From the NCBI GenBank assembly GCA_027946555.1, contig JAPEVC010000004.1:1-64000 (forward strand): 64,000 bases of DNA, in the 5' to 3' direction. Of the stretch, positions 33,308-44,171 are shown piece by piece. Source of the stretch: Gnomoniopsis sp. IMI 355080 (lineage: Eukaryota; Ascomycota; Sordariomycetes; Diaporthales; Gnomoniaceae). The notes beneath the pieces were generated by a model, which did no database searches, was not told the DNA's origin, and was given only the letters and a program-made list of their open reading frames with translations. Position numbers and translations under genes: made by a program. Within the stretch, counting starts at the first letter, position 1. Every line of letters begins with the position of its first letter.

Positions 33308-34632
33308 TTACTCCCGTACGAACACGCCTGCCATACCCTATTTGAGAAGTTAGTACTGGGTTTGGGTGATGAATGGGGACAGAAGGGACACCGCAGAAGT
33401 GGACTTACCATGCCAGTACCAACACACATGCTCACAACACCAACCTCTCCACCCTGCCTCTTCAGGCCATGCATCAGCGTCGCCGTCATCCTCGCGCCAG
33501 TAGCACCAAGCGGGTGGCCCAGCGCAATAGCGCCACCATCTGGGTTCACCTTGTCCATGGCGCCCTCCAGCCCAAGAGCCCTCACACAGTACAGCGCCTG
33601 GCTTGCAAACGCCTCATTGATCTCCCAGCGGTCCACATCGCCATTGCTCAAGCCGAACTGGCCCAACAGCTTTGGAATCGCTAGTGCTGGCCCAATGCCC
33701 ATCTCGTCTGGCTTGCATCCCACACTGACGGCACCCACAAACTTGCCGATGATACTTCCTGTCAAACCAAGCTCGGTCGCCGTGCTCCGGCGCATCAGCA
33801 GCGTCGCGGCCGCGCCGTCGCTCACTTGACTCGAGTTTCCTGCAGTGCTGGCGCCGTCCGCCTTGAATGCTGGCTTAAGCTTGGCGAGCCCCTCGATCGT
33901 GGCGTTGGCGCGAATGCCGTCATCCTCCTTTGCAGTAATGCGCTTCTCCTCGCCGACCTTGTTGCCCTGCTTATCCACCTCCTGGAACCGTGTCTCCACG
34001 GGCACGATCTCCTCCGCAAAGGCCCCGCTCTCACGCGCTTTGGCCGCGCGTAGGTGGCTCTCGACGGCAAAAGCGTCCTGGTCCGCCCTGCTCACGTTGT
34101 ACCTGCTCGCCACATTCTCGCTCGTCAAACCCATTGGCATGATGCAATCGCGCGCCTCTTGGTTCGGGCTCTCCTTCAGCTCAGGCCACAGGTCCACAGG
34201 AATAGCGCGCGAGCCGTAGTTGCGTGTCATGCTCTCCATGCCGGCGCCAATGCCCACATCCGCGGCACCGACGCGTATTTGCCCGGCCACGGCGGCAATC
34301 GCCTGCAGGGAACTGCTGCAGGCGCGGTTGACCGTGTACAGGCTGGTGGTACTCGGGTAGCCAACGTGGTTCATAGCCATGCGGGCTGCTTTAGAGCCAC
34401 CCAACTCGGAAAGAACAACGCCGACAGCAACATCGTTGATCTGCGCGGGGTCGAGGTTCGGGTTGGCGGCAAGGGTGGCTCGCAAGACGGAGGCGAGGAG
34501 TTCCTCTGGGTAGGCATCTTTGAGCTGGCCTTTGTAAGAGCGGCAGATGGGCGTACGGAGGGAGGAGAGGATCACGGTGTCGGTCGGGGCTTTGGCGAGG
34601 ACGGCGCTGAGGCCTTTGGGGAGGGAAGCCAT
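33308..34632 (-). CDS. 3-ketoacyl-CoA thiolase / acetyl-CoA acyltransferase
   Basis: There are two exons (34632-33409 and 33337-33308), and the last exon is only 30 nt (GMAGVFVRE, stop). The 71-nt intron is GTAAGT...AATAG with branch TACTAAC. The product is 417 residues, the usual thiolase length. The nucleophilic Cys lies in NRACSSSLQAI, the active-site His in GGAIALGHPLGATGAR and the second Cys in SMCVGTGMG. WEINEAF is also present. The frame continues upstream to a TTG, but ATG 34632 (ACCATGG context) fits best. It cleaves 3-ketoacyl-CoA in fatty-acid beta-oxidation. The N-terminus (MASLPKGLSAVLAKAP) lacks a clear PTS2 (R/K-L-x5-H/Q-L) and the C-terminus lacks PTS1, so peroxisomal targeting is not obvious. 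Confidence 0.94.
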
Positions 34633-35977
34633 GGTGAGCGTAGCAAGCGGATCGAGGACAGCGGACAGGAATGAGGTTGTGGCAACGGCCAATTGAAGGA
34701 TAGAGAATAGCTGACAGTGCTACGGACAGCGAGAAGTAAAAACAAATGGAGAAAGACAATAGCTTATTTCCCAGCTATCCAGGTACATACAAGAACGATA
34801 GAAAAAGTCTACTTACAAAAGATGGTGGCCACCGGAAGAGTGACATCGTCGGGAGTGGTTCGGCAGTGATGCCCCAGCAGTATCGGAAAAGAGCTTAAGC
34901 TCCAGCCGAATCCGGGGTAAGCTCCAGTGGGTAACAGCGCTGAAGGGGATGAAAGTTGATCCCGGAACACAGCCGCTGCGCTGGAAGGGCAAACTTGCAT
35001 TCGGGTCGGACCGGTTCGGGTCGCCAGCCATTGCCTGCTTACTACAATACTTGGCAATCATCACCAACCTCGCCGACGACACTTCAATACGGCCTTTTCT
35101 GTATCTTGATCAACCTGGAACCGGTGACTCAGCCGTGATTCACTTGATCGGCTCGATGAATCCTTTCATAACTACCTGCTGCTGACTGAGCCAGCAACGA
35201 AGCGTTAGCGGTATCTGCTCCACCGCTCACCACTCTTAACGATGGGCTCTTTCGGTCTGAGTATACTTGCCCGCATGCTCGCTTTTTTGGAAGACCTATT
35301 GAAACATATAGCGCGCCACTATCTCGAGCTTAACAACGAGGGCTCTCATACAGACATACAGGTCTGTCCTTTGGTCCTTGGATTTATAGTTGGCGTCTGC
35401 ACCATGGAGCCTATGCTAGGCTTCTTGCCGTTGCTTCTTACCGCTCACCCCCCCACGCAGCTCAGATGTTTAGTACGCCATCAAATGTATGCGAGGTTCT
35501 AGATATAGGTGAGCATAACCTTGAGCAAAAGCGTATTTCAAATTGCGCACCCCCAAAGGGTGCAGCTACTTTGCCGGAGATACGAAGAGGGTGGGATTTA
35601 CAAGCACGCCATCTGCACCAAACTGAGGTTTGCCAATCGCTTTACTGCAGGCCCCCAGCAATCTAGTATCATCGATACAGACTCTACAGTCTATCTGTGA
35701 TATTATCATGATTTACTGTGAGTATCAGCCTTAAGCATTCGCCTCTCGGCCAGGCGGTCGACTATCACGACATTGTCGACACACACAATAAGATATTGCG
35801 TGCCTGATCCTGCTGCACCTTGTCACGGGTGTTATTGCATCAAGCTTCCTATCTTAGAATGGCTATTTCCCATACAATTGAAAGCCTCAGCTATTCAAAA
35901 TACATAGATATATGCCCATATAAATACATCTATGTCCTCACACAAAACGAGTAATCTCTTGCCTCCTCATCGTCGCC
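34633..35977. promoter_or_regulatory. Divergent upstream region, thiolase / Dal5-like transporter
   Basis: This 1.3-kb region separates two divergently transcribed genes and must hold both promoters. The short frames within it have no motif. No specific regulatory site was identified. Confidence 0.45.
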
Positions 35978-37705
35978 ATGGCAGCCCAGCCGGTCACTAT
36001 GCGCTCCTCTGTCGAGTACGGCCCCGACAACAAGGCTTTAGCGGAGATCAATCACGAATCTTCCGAGAGCTTGTCCTCTTCGACGGGCACGTTCCAAAGG
36101 AACCCCTTCCTGGACCAAGACGTAGCCGCACACTACCGCAGCCTCTACGAGAAGGCCCAATACGAGTGCCGCCACGTATTCGACCCGTCACTTGAATGGA
36201 CGCCCGCCGAGGAGAAGGCCATCGTGCGCAAGCTCGACTGGCGTGTCTCGCTCTGGGCCTGTGTCGCATTCGCGGCGCTGAACATTGACAGGAAGAACAT
36301 TGCCCAGGCCGTCTCGGATAATATGCTTGATGATCTCGGTCTAACGACAAACAACTACAATTATGGCAACACCATATTCCTCGTCTCCTTCTTGATGGCG
36401 GAGATCCCCTCGCAGCTGGTTTCCAAGAAATTCGGCCCCGATCGCTGGATCCCGACGCAGATGGTGCTGTGGTCGATAGTGGCTGCGAGCCAGGCTGCTA
36501 TCACTGGCCAGGCGGGCTTCTACGCGACGAGGTCGCTACTCGGTATTCTTGAGGTTCGCTGAAGACGATCCGCTGATTCTCGCAACATCTTTGTGAAACG
36601 AAAACTAATTCCTCTTTCTCAGGGTGGCTTCATTCCCGACCTGGTGCTCTACATGAGCTACTGGTACACCTCGCGCGAACTGCCCATCCGGCTCAGCTTC
36701 TTCTGGTCCGCCCTCAGCCTCACCGTGATCCTCAATGCCCTCATGGCCTTCGGTCTCCTCCGCATGCGCGGCATTCAGGACCTCGCCGGCTGGCGCTGGC
36801 TCTTCCTCATCGAGGGCCTCCTGACCCTCGTTATCGGCATCGGCTCCTTCTTCTGCATGCCCGCCTCCGCCGTCCAGACCAAGTCGTGGTGGTGCCCGAA
36901 AGGCTGGTTCTCCGACCGCGAGATTGGCATCATTGTCAACCGCGTGCTGCGCGACGACCCATCCAAGGGCGACATGCACAACCGCCAGGCTATCACGCCC
37001 CGACGTCTGTGGCGCGCACTGTCTGACTACGATCTATGGCCGCTCTACCTCATCGGCCTGTTCGCCTACGTACCGCAGTCACCCCCCTCGACGTATTTGA
37101 CCCTGACGCTCAAGTCCCTCGGCTTCGACACGTTCACCACCAACCTCCTTACCATCCCCTCCACGGCTATCGGCATCCTCACTTTGCTCGGCATCACGTG
37201 GCTGTCCGAGCGTGTCAACGAGCGCTCGCTCGTCTCCAGCCTGCAAGGCTGGTGGACGCTGCCGTGCATCCTGGCACTGCGCTTCTGGCCGGGCGTGCTC
37301 ACGCCATCCACCGCGTGGTCAACGTTCAGCCTCGTCACAGTCCTCCTCTCATATCCGTACGTTCACGCCATTGTGGTCGCATGGACAAGCAGCAACTCGG
37401 GCAGTGTACGCACGCGCACCATCAGCGCGGCGATGTATAATTGTGCCGTACAGGTCGGGAATGTGTACAGCGCCAACATCTACCGGGATGACGACATGCC
37501 GCTGTATCACCGGGGTAATGATGTACTGATTGGGATTAACGTGCTGGCAATTGTGTTGTTCTTTGGGACCAAGGCGTATTATATGTGGAGGAATCGGGTG
37601 CGGGAAACGAAGTGGCGGGCGATGACGGACGAGGAGAGGCGGGTGTATCTGGAGACAACGAAGGATGAGGGAAATAAGAGGCTGGACTTCAGATTCGTGC
37701 ATTGA
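35978..37705 (+). CDS. MFS transporter, Dal5/anion:cation symporter family
   Basis: There are two exons (35978-36553 and 36623-37705) joined at GILE-GGFIPDLVLYMSYWY, giving 552 residues. The donor is GTTCGC and the acceptor CTCAG. A hydrophilic N-terminus of about 85 residues precedes TM1 (WRVSLWACVAFAALNIDRKNIAQA). Family marks are GLTTNNYNYGNTIF, EIPSQL, GPDRWIPTQMVLWS and GWRWLFLIEG. The ACS/Dal5 family takes up small organic anions such as allantoate, vitamins, nicotinate-like compounds or dipeptides with protons. The substrate is not predictable. It is divergent from the thiolase gene and convergent with the coiled-coil gene. The start ATG has a good context (GCCATGGCA). Confidence 0.92.
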
Positions 37706-38289
37706 GGAAATAACTTTGCCATAGAGGGCGTTGGCAGCCCTCGTTCTAAACTGAAGGCGCGAAATGTCAAGCTCGACAGGCCGCCAAGGGTCATGTCAAT
37801 GTAGCATGGCCAGGCGTGCTGTGGAAAATGATTTTATCAGCACATGTCAGAGAGTCGTGACAACTTGACTTGGTTTACGTTCAACTCCTAATCTGTTCTC
37901 CTGATCAGACGCTGATGTTACGCCATAACGGGTATCAGTTGCTGATATCGAGACTGTTCAGTTCCGTTGGCCATGCAATGCCCAGTTCAATGAAGAAGTC
38001 ACAAAACCCCGAATTCGCTCCTTCGTACCGGCTTTGAATCGCTGCTGGGCTCTTGCTGCCCTCGACACACTGTTCTCAAAGTACTGAACCTGTGACGCAG
38101 ATATTCTGCTGAGAATGCGTAGAATCCCATTGCCTTATCCCATTCCATCCTTTGAACTCCTCCAAGAAAACGATCTCTTGTAACCATCTCATGAGTACTC
38201 TCGATTGTTGCCTTACATATCTGAACCACAAAACTTTCGCACCAAACAACAAACACATTGGGGTATCATCGGACTGATCGCGCCGTTCT
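37706..38289. other. Convergent 3' intergenic region
   Basis: A 584-bp stretch between the Dal5-like transporter and the coiled-coil gene. No supported feature. Confidence 0.6.
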
Positions 38290-40044
38290 TCAATCTCGGA
38301 TTCCAAGCCCAATGATTGGGTTACCCTCTCTCAAGCCGCCTTCTAGTCTTAGCCTCTTCGTTGGGCTAATAGGCTCCTTCCTAGCATCTTCGCGATACTC
38401 TGTCGGATCAAATTTTCGCTTGTTGTTCAGTCCAAGTTTATTGACCGGACCGCGCAGCGTTGACTGCAGCCTTTTCTCAGCCGAGACCGGGGTCGGCGTC
38501 ACGTCCCTAGAGTTGTGTGAACTTGCGACCTCAAAGCTCTCCCGCGGATCACGCCTCAGCATGGCCGATGCCTCCTGGCTGGCTTGGCTTTCATAGATCT
38601 GACTGTCTGTGTCGCGGCTGCGATGCGAGGGCAGTGGAACCCGAGTACGCGATGGAGACGAGGCATGGGTGGCAAAGGATCTAGCTGCTTGTGCCACCGA
38701 CTGCAGAGCCGCACGAGCAAGCACTTGGTTGTCATCTGCGGAGATTGTGCTTTCTCGGCTGTGACGGCCCCGCTCTTCTCGTACCTCGTGAGCAAAGCTC
38801 AGTCCGCCTCTGTCAGGTGTGTCTGGCACGAAGCTCCGATTGACAAACCGACGCGTAGGCTCGGTGTGAGGCACGAGATCGGGAGGCGGCAGCAGGTCGG
38901 ATCCTCTAGGCCGAGAGTTGTGCGGTGTTGATGGGAGGGATGATAGGGACTGTACGCCACGAGAGTGTTTTAGTGGATGTCGACCGCCTGGCGCACGGTT
39001 GGGTGTGACAGGAGTGGAGGGAGCGCTACTGTTTTCTTGTGTGGCTGCTTGAAGGAGGACGTCGAAGGGCTGCGCCTGGCGATCAATTTTGTGCTTCGGG
39101 GTCTGTCGTGGAGTCTGTCGATATTGAGCTGGTGATGCATGTGTTGTTTTGGGAGTATGGAACATGCCTCCAGGACTGGCCAGCTTCTCCCAGAGCTCTC
39201 GCTTGTCGAGCAGTCGGTTCCGCAGCAGGTCATTCTCCTCGCGCAAGTCATCAGTCTGCTCCTCCTGTCGAACAATGAGCTTCTTGGCAGCCTTGAGCCT
39301 TTTGTTGACTTCGTCGTAGTCCTTGCGCAGCTTCTCGTTGTCTTTCAACGCCCTCTCGCTCAGATCTCTCAGCTGATCGTACATGCTCTGGGTGATCTCT
39401 GGCTCGGCACTGGGGATTCTACGTGGTGGCGCAGATACCTCAGAATTCTGTCTTCGCAATGCGTCCAATTGGCGCAGAGTCAACTCCTGCTCGACGGCAG
39501 CGCGATGGGCATCTTCGTTGGCGCGGACCGAGAGCAGCTGATATTGGAGCTTGTGGTGAGCTGCTTCCATCTTGAGGCGTGTTTGTTCGGCAAGACATGT
39601 TTGCAGCATAGCCCGCAGCTCGTCGGGCGAGGCTGCGACAACCTGTTCGGGTCGAGGAGCGGTGTAGAGTCCGGCTGGTGTCGCATCTGGGCGAATTGGG
39701 TTGAGGACCGTGACGGGTGGAGACAACATTCGTTGCCTTTGAACACTCGCAGCGGCCCTGCTCGCGCCATTATTAGAAGGGACTTGAGAAGAAGGTGGAG
39801 GGGTCAGCGAGGACGGTATGATAGCGGAGGCGGCGGACGCAACGCAGTCATCGCTACGCTCGGACTTGAACGACTCGGCAGGGTTGGCGGAAGGCGAAGC
39901 AGGTGGCTCGGTCGAGGGCAGGCTTTGTTGGGATTCAGATGCAGGCGCCACTGTGTCGGGAGCTGCATCGTTCTGCGGGGTGGTAGGGTCGTCCTCGACG
40001 ACGGGTGCGGTGCTGGGCTTCGCGACAACGGTTTCGGCAGACAT
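38290..40044 (-). CDS. Coiled-coil protein of unknown function
   Basis: A single exon encodes 584 residues. I do not recognise the family. The first 140 residues are Pro/Ser/Ala-rich and probably disordered. A helical region with coiled-coil character spans about 140-310. It includes ELRAMLQTCLAEQTRLK, YDQLRDLSERALKDNEKLRKDY and KKLIVRQEEQTDDLREEN. The rest is low-complexity and basic, with several SP/TP sites (SPAQY, STPVTPN, ISPTKRLRLE). The KRLRLE and NNKRKF segments could be nuclear localisation signals. This layout suggests a phosphorylated scaffold, possibly nuclear or spindle-associated, but that is inference. The antisense frame of 313 residues is a shadow. The coding call rests on the long uninterrupted frame, a good ATG and the heptad pattern. 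Confidence 0.85.
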   Translation of the reverse strand: MSAETVVAKPSTAPVVEDDPTTPQNDAAPDTVAPASESQQSLPSTEPPASPSANPAESFKSERSDDCVASAASAIIPSSLTPPPSSQVPSNNGASRAAASVQRQRMLSPPVTVLNPIRPDATPAGLYTAPRPEQVVAASPDELRAMLQTCLAEQTRLKMEAAHHKLQYQLLSVRANEDAHRAAVEQELTLRQLDALRRQNSEVSAPPRRIPSAEPEITQSMYDQLRDLSERALKDNEKLRKDYDEVNKRLKAAKKLIVRQEEQTDDLREENDLLRNRLLDKRELWEKLASPGGMFHTPKTTHASPAQYRQTPRQTPKHKIDRQAQPFDVLLQAATQENSSAPSTPVTPNRAPGGRHPLKHSRGVQSLSSLPSTPHNSRPRGSDLLPPPDLVPHTEPTRRFVNRSFVPDTPDRGGLSFAHEVREERGRHSRESTISADDNQVLARAALQSVAQAARSFATHASSPSRTRVPLPSHRSRDTDSQIYESQASQEASAMLRRDPRESFEVASSHNSRDVTPTPVSAEKRLQSTLRGPVNKLGLNNKRKFDPTEYREDARKEPISPTKRLRLEGGLREGNPIIGLGIRD

Positions 40045-41065
40045 GGTGAATGGTATTGGACGGGACGTCGATCGACCTGAGGTCGAGCTTCAGGAGTACG
40101 AGCAGAGAGGCTCGTGTGTTGGGGTTTGTGAGTGGTGGCCGTGAATCGCAACCATACTCTGCATGTGCCGGACGAGTTGAGTCTTGAATGCGATGGAAGC
40201 GATGCGATTCGATGCGATGCGATGCCACGCGCTACAATGCGAAATGTGATGGGGTGGGTGAGAAGCAATGTGAAGCGTGATTGATGCTGCTCCTCTGTTG
40301 AAGACGATGGGTCGAGCGATGCGCAGGGAAGGACGCACGCAATAAGGTTCACGCTGATCGCCGGAGGAGTAGCTGCAGCAGCATGCACTTGTGTTTGGGG
40401 ACTCGGGAGAGATGCGCAGGGTGGCAGGCCGGCAGGGTGGTGAGGAGGTGGTGCATGGGCGACGACAACGCAGGTTGTACAAGGAGTGGACGAGTTTGTT
40501 TGGGTCGCAATCGTGGTGGAATGAGCGGGCGCATGGCTCGGGCCCCAAGTGCTGCAGCAGGCAACCCCGGCTAGAGTCCAGGCCTCAGTGCGCACGGGCG
40601 GCCAGAGCACCCCCCAGCACCCGCCCTAACCTTGTGGCTGACTGCCAGCAAATGGGAGGGGCTGGCTTCAAGGACAGCACGCTAAGCCAGACTGGGCAGA
40701 ACCTTGTTTGACGACAAGCAACCGTCCACTTGCATTCCTCACCGCCATCAACAACATCTTGGGTACCCTCAGAACAATTCGATTGTCTGCATGGCATTCA
40801 TTACAGGTCCGTTTGGGAGAAACAACAGAGCTAGGCGATGAAGGCTCTGAAGGCTCAAGTAATCTGTATGATCTGCTCCTATTGGATATTCGGATGATGG
40901 CCTGCTTCGTGGCATCCATCACAAATTTGGCGATAGGGAACGGACTGAATCTTTGTTAGGGCTTATTCACAAGTGTAGACTGATCTATGTTTCTACAAAT
41001 AGAGCACGATCTCGAAGAATCAGTTTCTCTCTACATTGCTTCGAGGAGCACTCAACCACGAGCTT
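40045..41065. other. Upstream region of the coiled-coil gene and 3' region of the TPT transporter gene
   Basis: About 1 kb. Both genes are on the minus strand. A short degenerate GCGAT/GATGC repeat lies at about 40193-40235 in the likely 5' UTR of the coiled-coil gene. The overlapping short frames have no recognisable motif. Confidence 0.5.
40193..40235. repeat. Short degenerate GCGAT-type tandem repeat
   Basis: Several near-copies of GATGC/GCGAT follow one another within about 40 bp upstream of the coiled-coil gene start. It is small and imperfect. Confidence 0.6.
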
Positions 41066-42678
41066 CTACCTCTCCGTCACCTCACTAGCTCCCTTCTCAC
41101 TGGGCTCTGCACCTTCACTATCAACTCGGTCCAATGCAATCGAGTCCTCATGCTGTCCTTGATGCTCATTTTCAGGCACGTTCATATGCAGGCCCTCACC
41201 ACTTCCTCCTCTGCCTCCCAAACTGCTGCCGAGACCGAGAAGGCCCATTCGATTGCCAAGCTTGACGGCAAACACGCCCAGATGAGTAAGTATGACCTCG
41301 CAAGTCTGAGATTGTCGGAGAATATCATCCGGTAGCGAATATATAAACAGCCCCACCAGGGCGATGCCGTATCCGAAAGCCTGGAGGAAGGTGATGGGCG
41401 TGTTCCAGATGACAATGGCCGCGAAGACGAGCAACACGGACTTGAGGATGCCGGTGAGGTTCATGGCTAGGGCAGACGTTTTGCCAATCTTTATGGGAAA
41501 ACAGACAATATGGTCAGCACACAAATTACCGCAGATCTTAGAGGCAGGTGGAACGTACCAGGAAGACACTCGACACATTCAACATGAATGCCACCGCCCC
41601 ATTCAGTGCCAACATAGTCCAGCCGACGCGCTGGAGATCCTCCACATCGAATGTTTGCCACTCCGTCATGAGAGCCACAAGCAAGTTAAAGACTGCGCAT
41701 ACGGGAGCGTAGTAATATAGCAGGACAAGCGGGCTGATCGCGGCCATGCCGCTTGCTTCGCTGCCTCTTTGAGCTTCCAAGTCACCTCTCGTCATATCAT
41801 GGGCAGATTGCTCCTTGTCGGTCTCTCTGGCCCATACTGGTTGCCCGCCCTCTTCGCCGCTGTCATCTTGTTCCCGGGCGTCGTGGACAACCTCATCCGT
41901 TCTCTTTGATTCCTGCGTCGATGAATCCATGGCGGCAGGTATCGCGAGCAACCAATCAATCAGCAGCAACCTCACACTTTCCGACACGGTCCCAAACATT
42001 TGGAACAGGAATCCATCCCAGGCAAACGTCACCTCGCCCACCGATGAGAGGAAGACGCCGAACGTGATCACGAAGATCTTGGCCCACTTTCCGGGCGTCG
42101 GGTCTGAGAAGCCGCCGGCGTACGAGATGACGAGCGTCGTGACGGGAGCGAGGGACTTGAGCATCGAGATGAAAGACACGGAGAGTGTGAGGTAAGCCAT
42201 GTTGCTGCAGAGCAGCGAGCCGGTATAGCACAGGCCGATGCTGAGGATGTACCAGATGTACCGCCGTGTAAGCACGGGCCGCGAGGGAAGAGGCATTAGG
42301 TTTGTATAGCGGGCAAGGACCTGCGTGAAGAGGACGGTTGCGAAGAGGTGTATCGTAGTGAGGATGATGGCTGTGCGCAGTTAGCAATGCGCTTCCAAGC
42401 GCTCTAAAGCAGCGCCGGGGGAAAACTTGCGATATCCTATATTCTTGTTAGCATTCATGCTGCTGACATGCGGGCAGGAAAAGTAGGGGAATGCTCACGA
42501 AACCCGGCTGTCCCTATAAGCCATTTGTTGAAGATGATGGTAGAGTTCGACAAGAACATCCAGCTCCTGCGCGTGCAGAGCCTTGATCAGCATTTTCCAT
42601 CGGCATGCGACATTGAAAGTGATGGACCTACATCACATAGAATGCCGGGTGTAGGCCGGTGCCTACGGCCCGAGTCAT
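41066..42678 (-). CDS. TPT/DMT-family transporter (triose-phosphate/nucleotide-sugar type) with a 6-nt microexon
   Basis: There are five exons: 42678-42632, 42566-42499, 42436-42431, 42370-41559 and 41488-41066. They total 1,356 nt, or 451 residues. The joins give HPAFYVMSWMFLSNST, FNKWLIGTAGF-RY-PIILTTIHL and SSVFL-IGKTSALAMNLTGI, the conserved TPT order. The RY of GFRYP comes from the 6-nt exon GATATC. Its downstream intron starts GCAAGT (GC-AG) and the upstream one is GT-AG, and both contain TGCTAAC branch sites. About ten membrane helices are expected, in the Golgi or ER if typical. A charged insertion of about 65 residues (near 185-250) interrupts the loop before SPLVLLYYYAPVCAV. The C-terminal tail is acidic. 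The substrate is unknown; relatives carry sugar phosphates or nucleotide sugars. Confidence 0.93.
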
Positions 42679-44171
42679 GATGGCAGATGGACGAGGCTGA
42701 AGTCGAGTATAGCTCTCACACCGTTACTGTCAGCTTGTGTATAAGAAAAGGGCTCGGTAGAACGAGAGAAGTCGCGAATATCATTTCATTCAACCCGATA
42801 CCACAGTCCCCCAAGGGATTCAAGCTTGCGAAGACGTTTAAGACCAAGGGTCCAAGGGATGCGTCGCATGCGTGAGACAAAGCCCATATTGAAGATATTG
42901 GCTCTCCCTTGCTGCTTGTTGCCGGTTGAGTCGGCAAATTCGCCAATTTCCGTTTTTGCAAGGCCCCATCTCTATTATTGGGATCTTAAGAATGTTGTTG
43001 CCATGGAATGGCCACACTCGAAGATATTCTGTGCCATATGCAAAGAGAAACCCCCCATGCATGACGAGAAAATGACCAAATAATGGGCGTAACACTTGAA
43101 GGCTCACAAATATACACATTGAATTACGACCTGACACGAAAGAGAAAATAGCCGTGCTGAGACAGGCAAATCTCCCTTGTAAAAGCACGGCACTGGCATA
43201 CCCACTACAGTAGGCAGTAGACCGATCTTGTGCCCATAACAGACAGCAGGTACTCTGATACCACGTGCTGCTAAATTTGGAACCCATAGTCATTTTCAAA
43301 AGAGATTCCTCGTGTGTCTCGTATACCTACTTACTTACCTGTTACATTATATGCAGGTAGGTAGCTGTGACGTCCCAATACCTGATTGTTCAGTGCGTGC
43401 GCCATGAGAAACTATCCAGCATGTCTCTGTCTCAATCCTATCCGTCCTCTTTCATTGCATCACCGCCGCCATCTACAAAGACAGCGTAGTCAGCATCATT
43501 GCTGATGTCACTGTAGGCGCCGTGATTGAGACTTCGCTCCATGATGCTTTGTAGCCAATCTGTCTTTCAGTTAGACATCTGACCAGGTTTGGCCCGAGTG
43601 TTTCCACCACCAGAGCCATCAACTCCTTGGTGCGCAAAGCGCTACGTGCCGTTGTTGAATGATATTGCCGGCTATACTAAAATCAACTTGTCCTGGCAAG
43701 CCCAACACCCGGTTCATTAGAGGAAGCAAGCATAAAGACGCAGTCCATTGCTGCTGGTGAAGTCTATCATTTCGGTTTGAATAAAGGGTGTAATACTGGG
43801 AGAAGAGCCCATCAACACGAACTGAATGGATCCCGTCGTACATGACAAAGACACTTTGGGGATTATGCAGGTAGACTCTCCAGAGTAGCAAGAGCTTGGA
43901 GGCCCTTGGACCGTATGAAGTAAACTGTCATACCGGATGCGCGTGCAGACTCTGAAACATTTCCTTGTACATTGACAAGAACGTAGGGGCCAATACTAGG
44001 CACCTCTACTCAGGTACAGCACATGACAGCAGCCTCATCTTGACGATAACCCAGCGGCGAGTCAACCGATTTGACTTAGCCCTACTCAAAGCTAATTTGA
44101 ACTCGGCCTATTAATCAATACTTGTCCGCCTTACGTTCAGCCTGAACTCATCCTCGCTTCTCTATAATTCC
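42679..44171. other. Gene-free region of about 1.5 kb
   Basis: It holds the upstream region of the TPT transporter and the 3' end of the esterase. The short frames here (for example 42838-43299 on -) have no motif. Confidence 0.5.

Noticed and set aside
34054..34674. 206-residue plus-strand frame
   Set aside because: It is antisense to the thiolase active-site region and has no recognisable motif.
39139..40080. 313-residue plus-strand frame
   Set aside because: It is antisense to the coiled-coil gene and has low-complexity Arg/Gly-rich content typical of a shadow frame.
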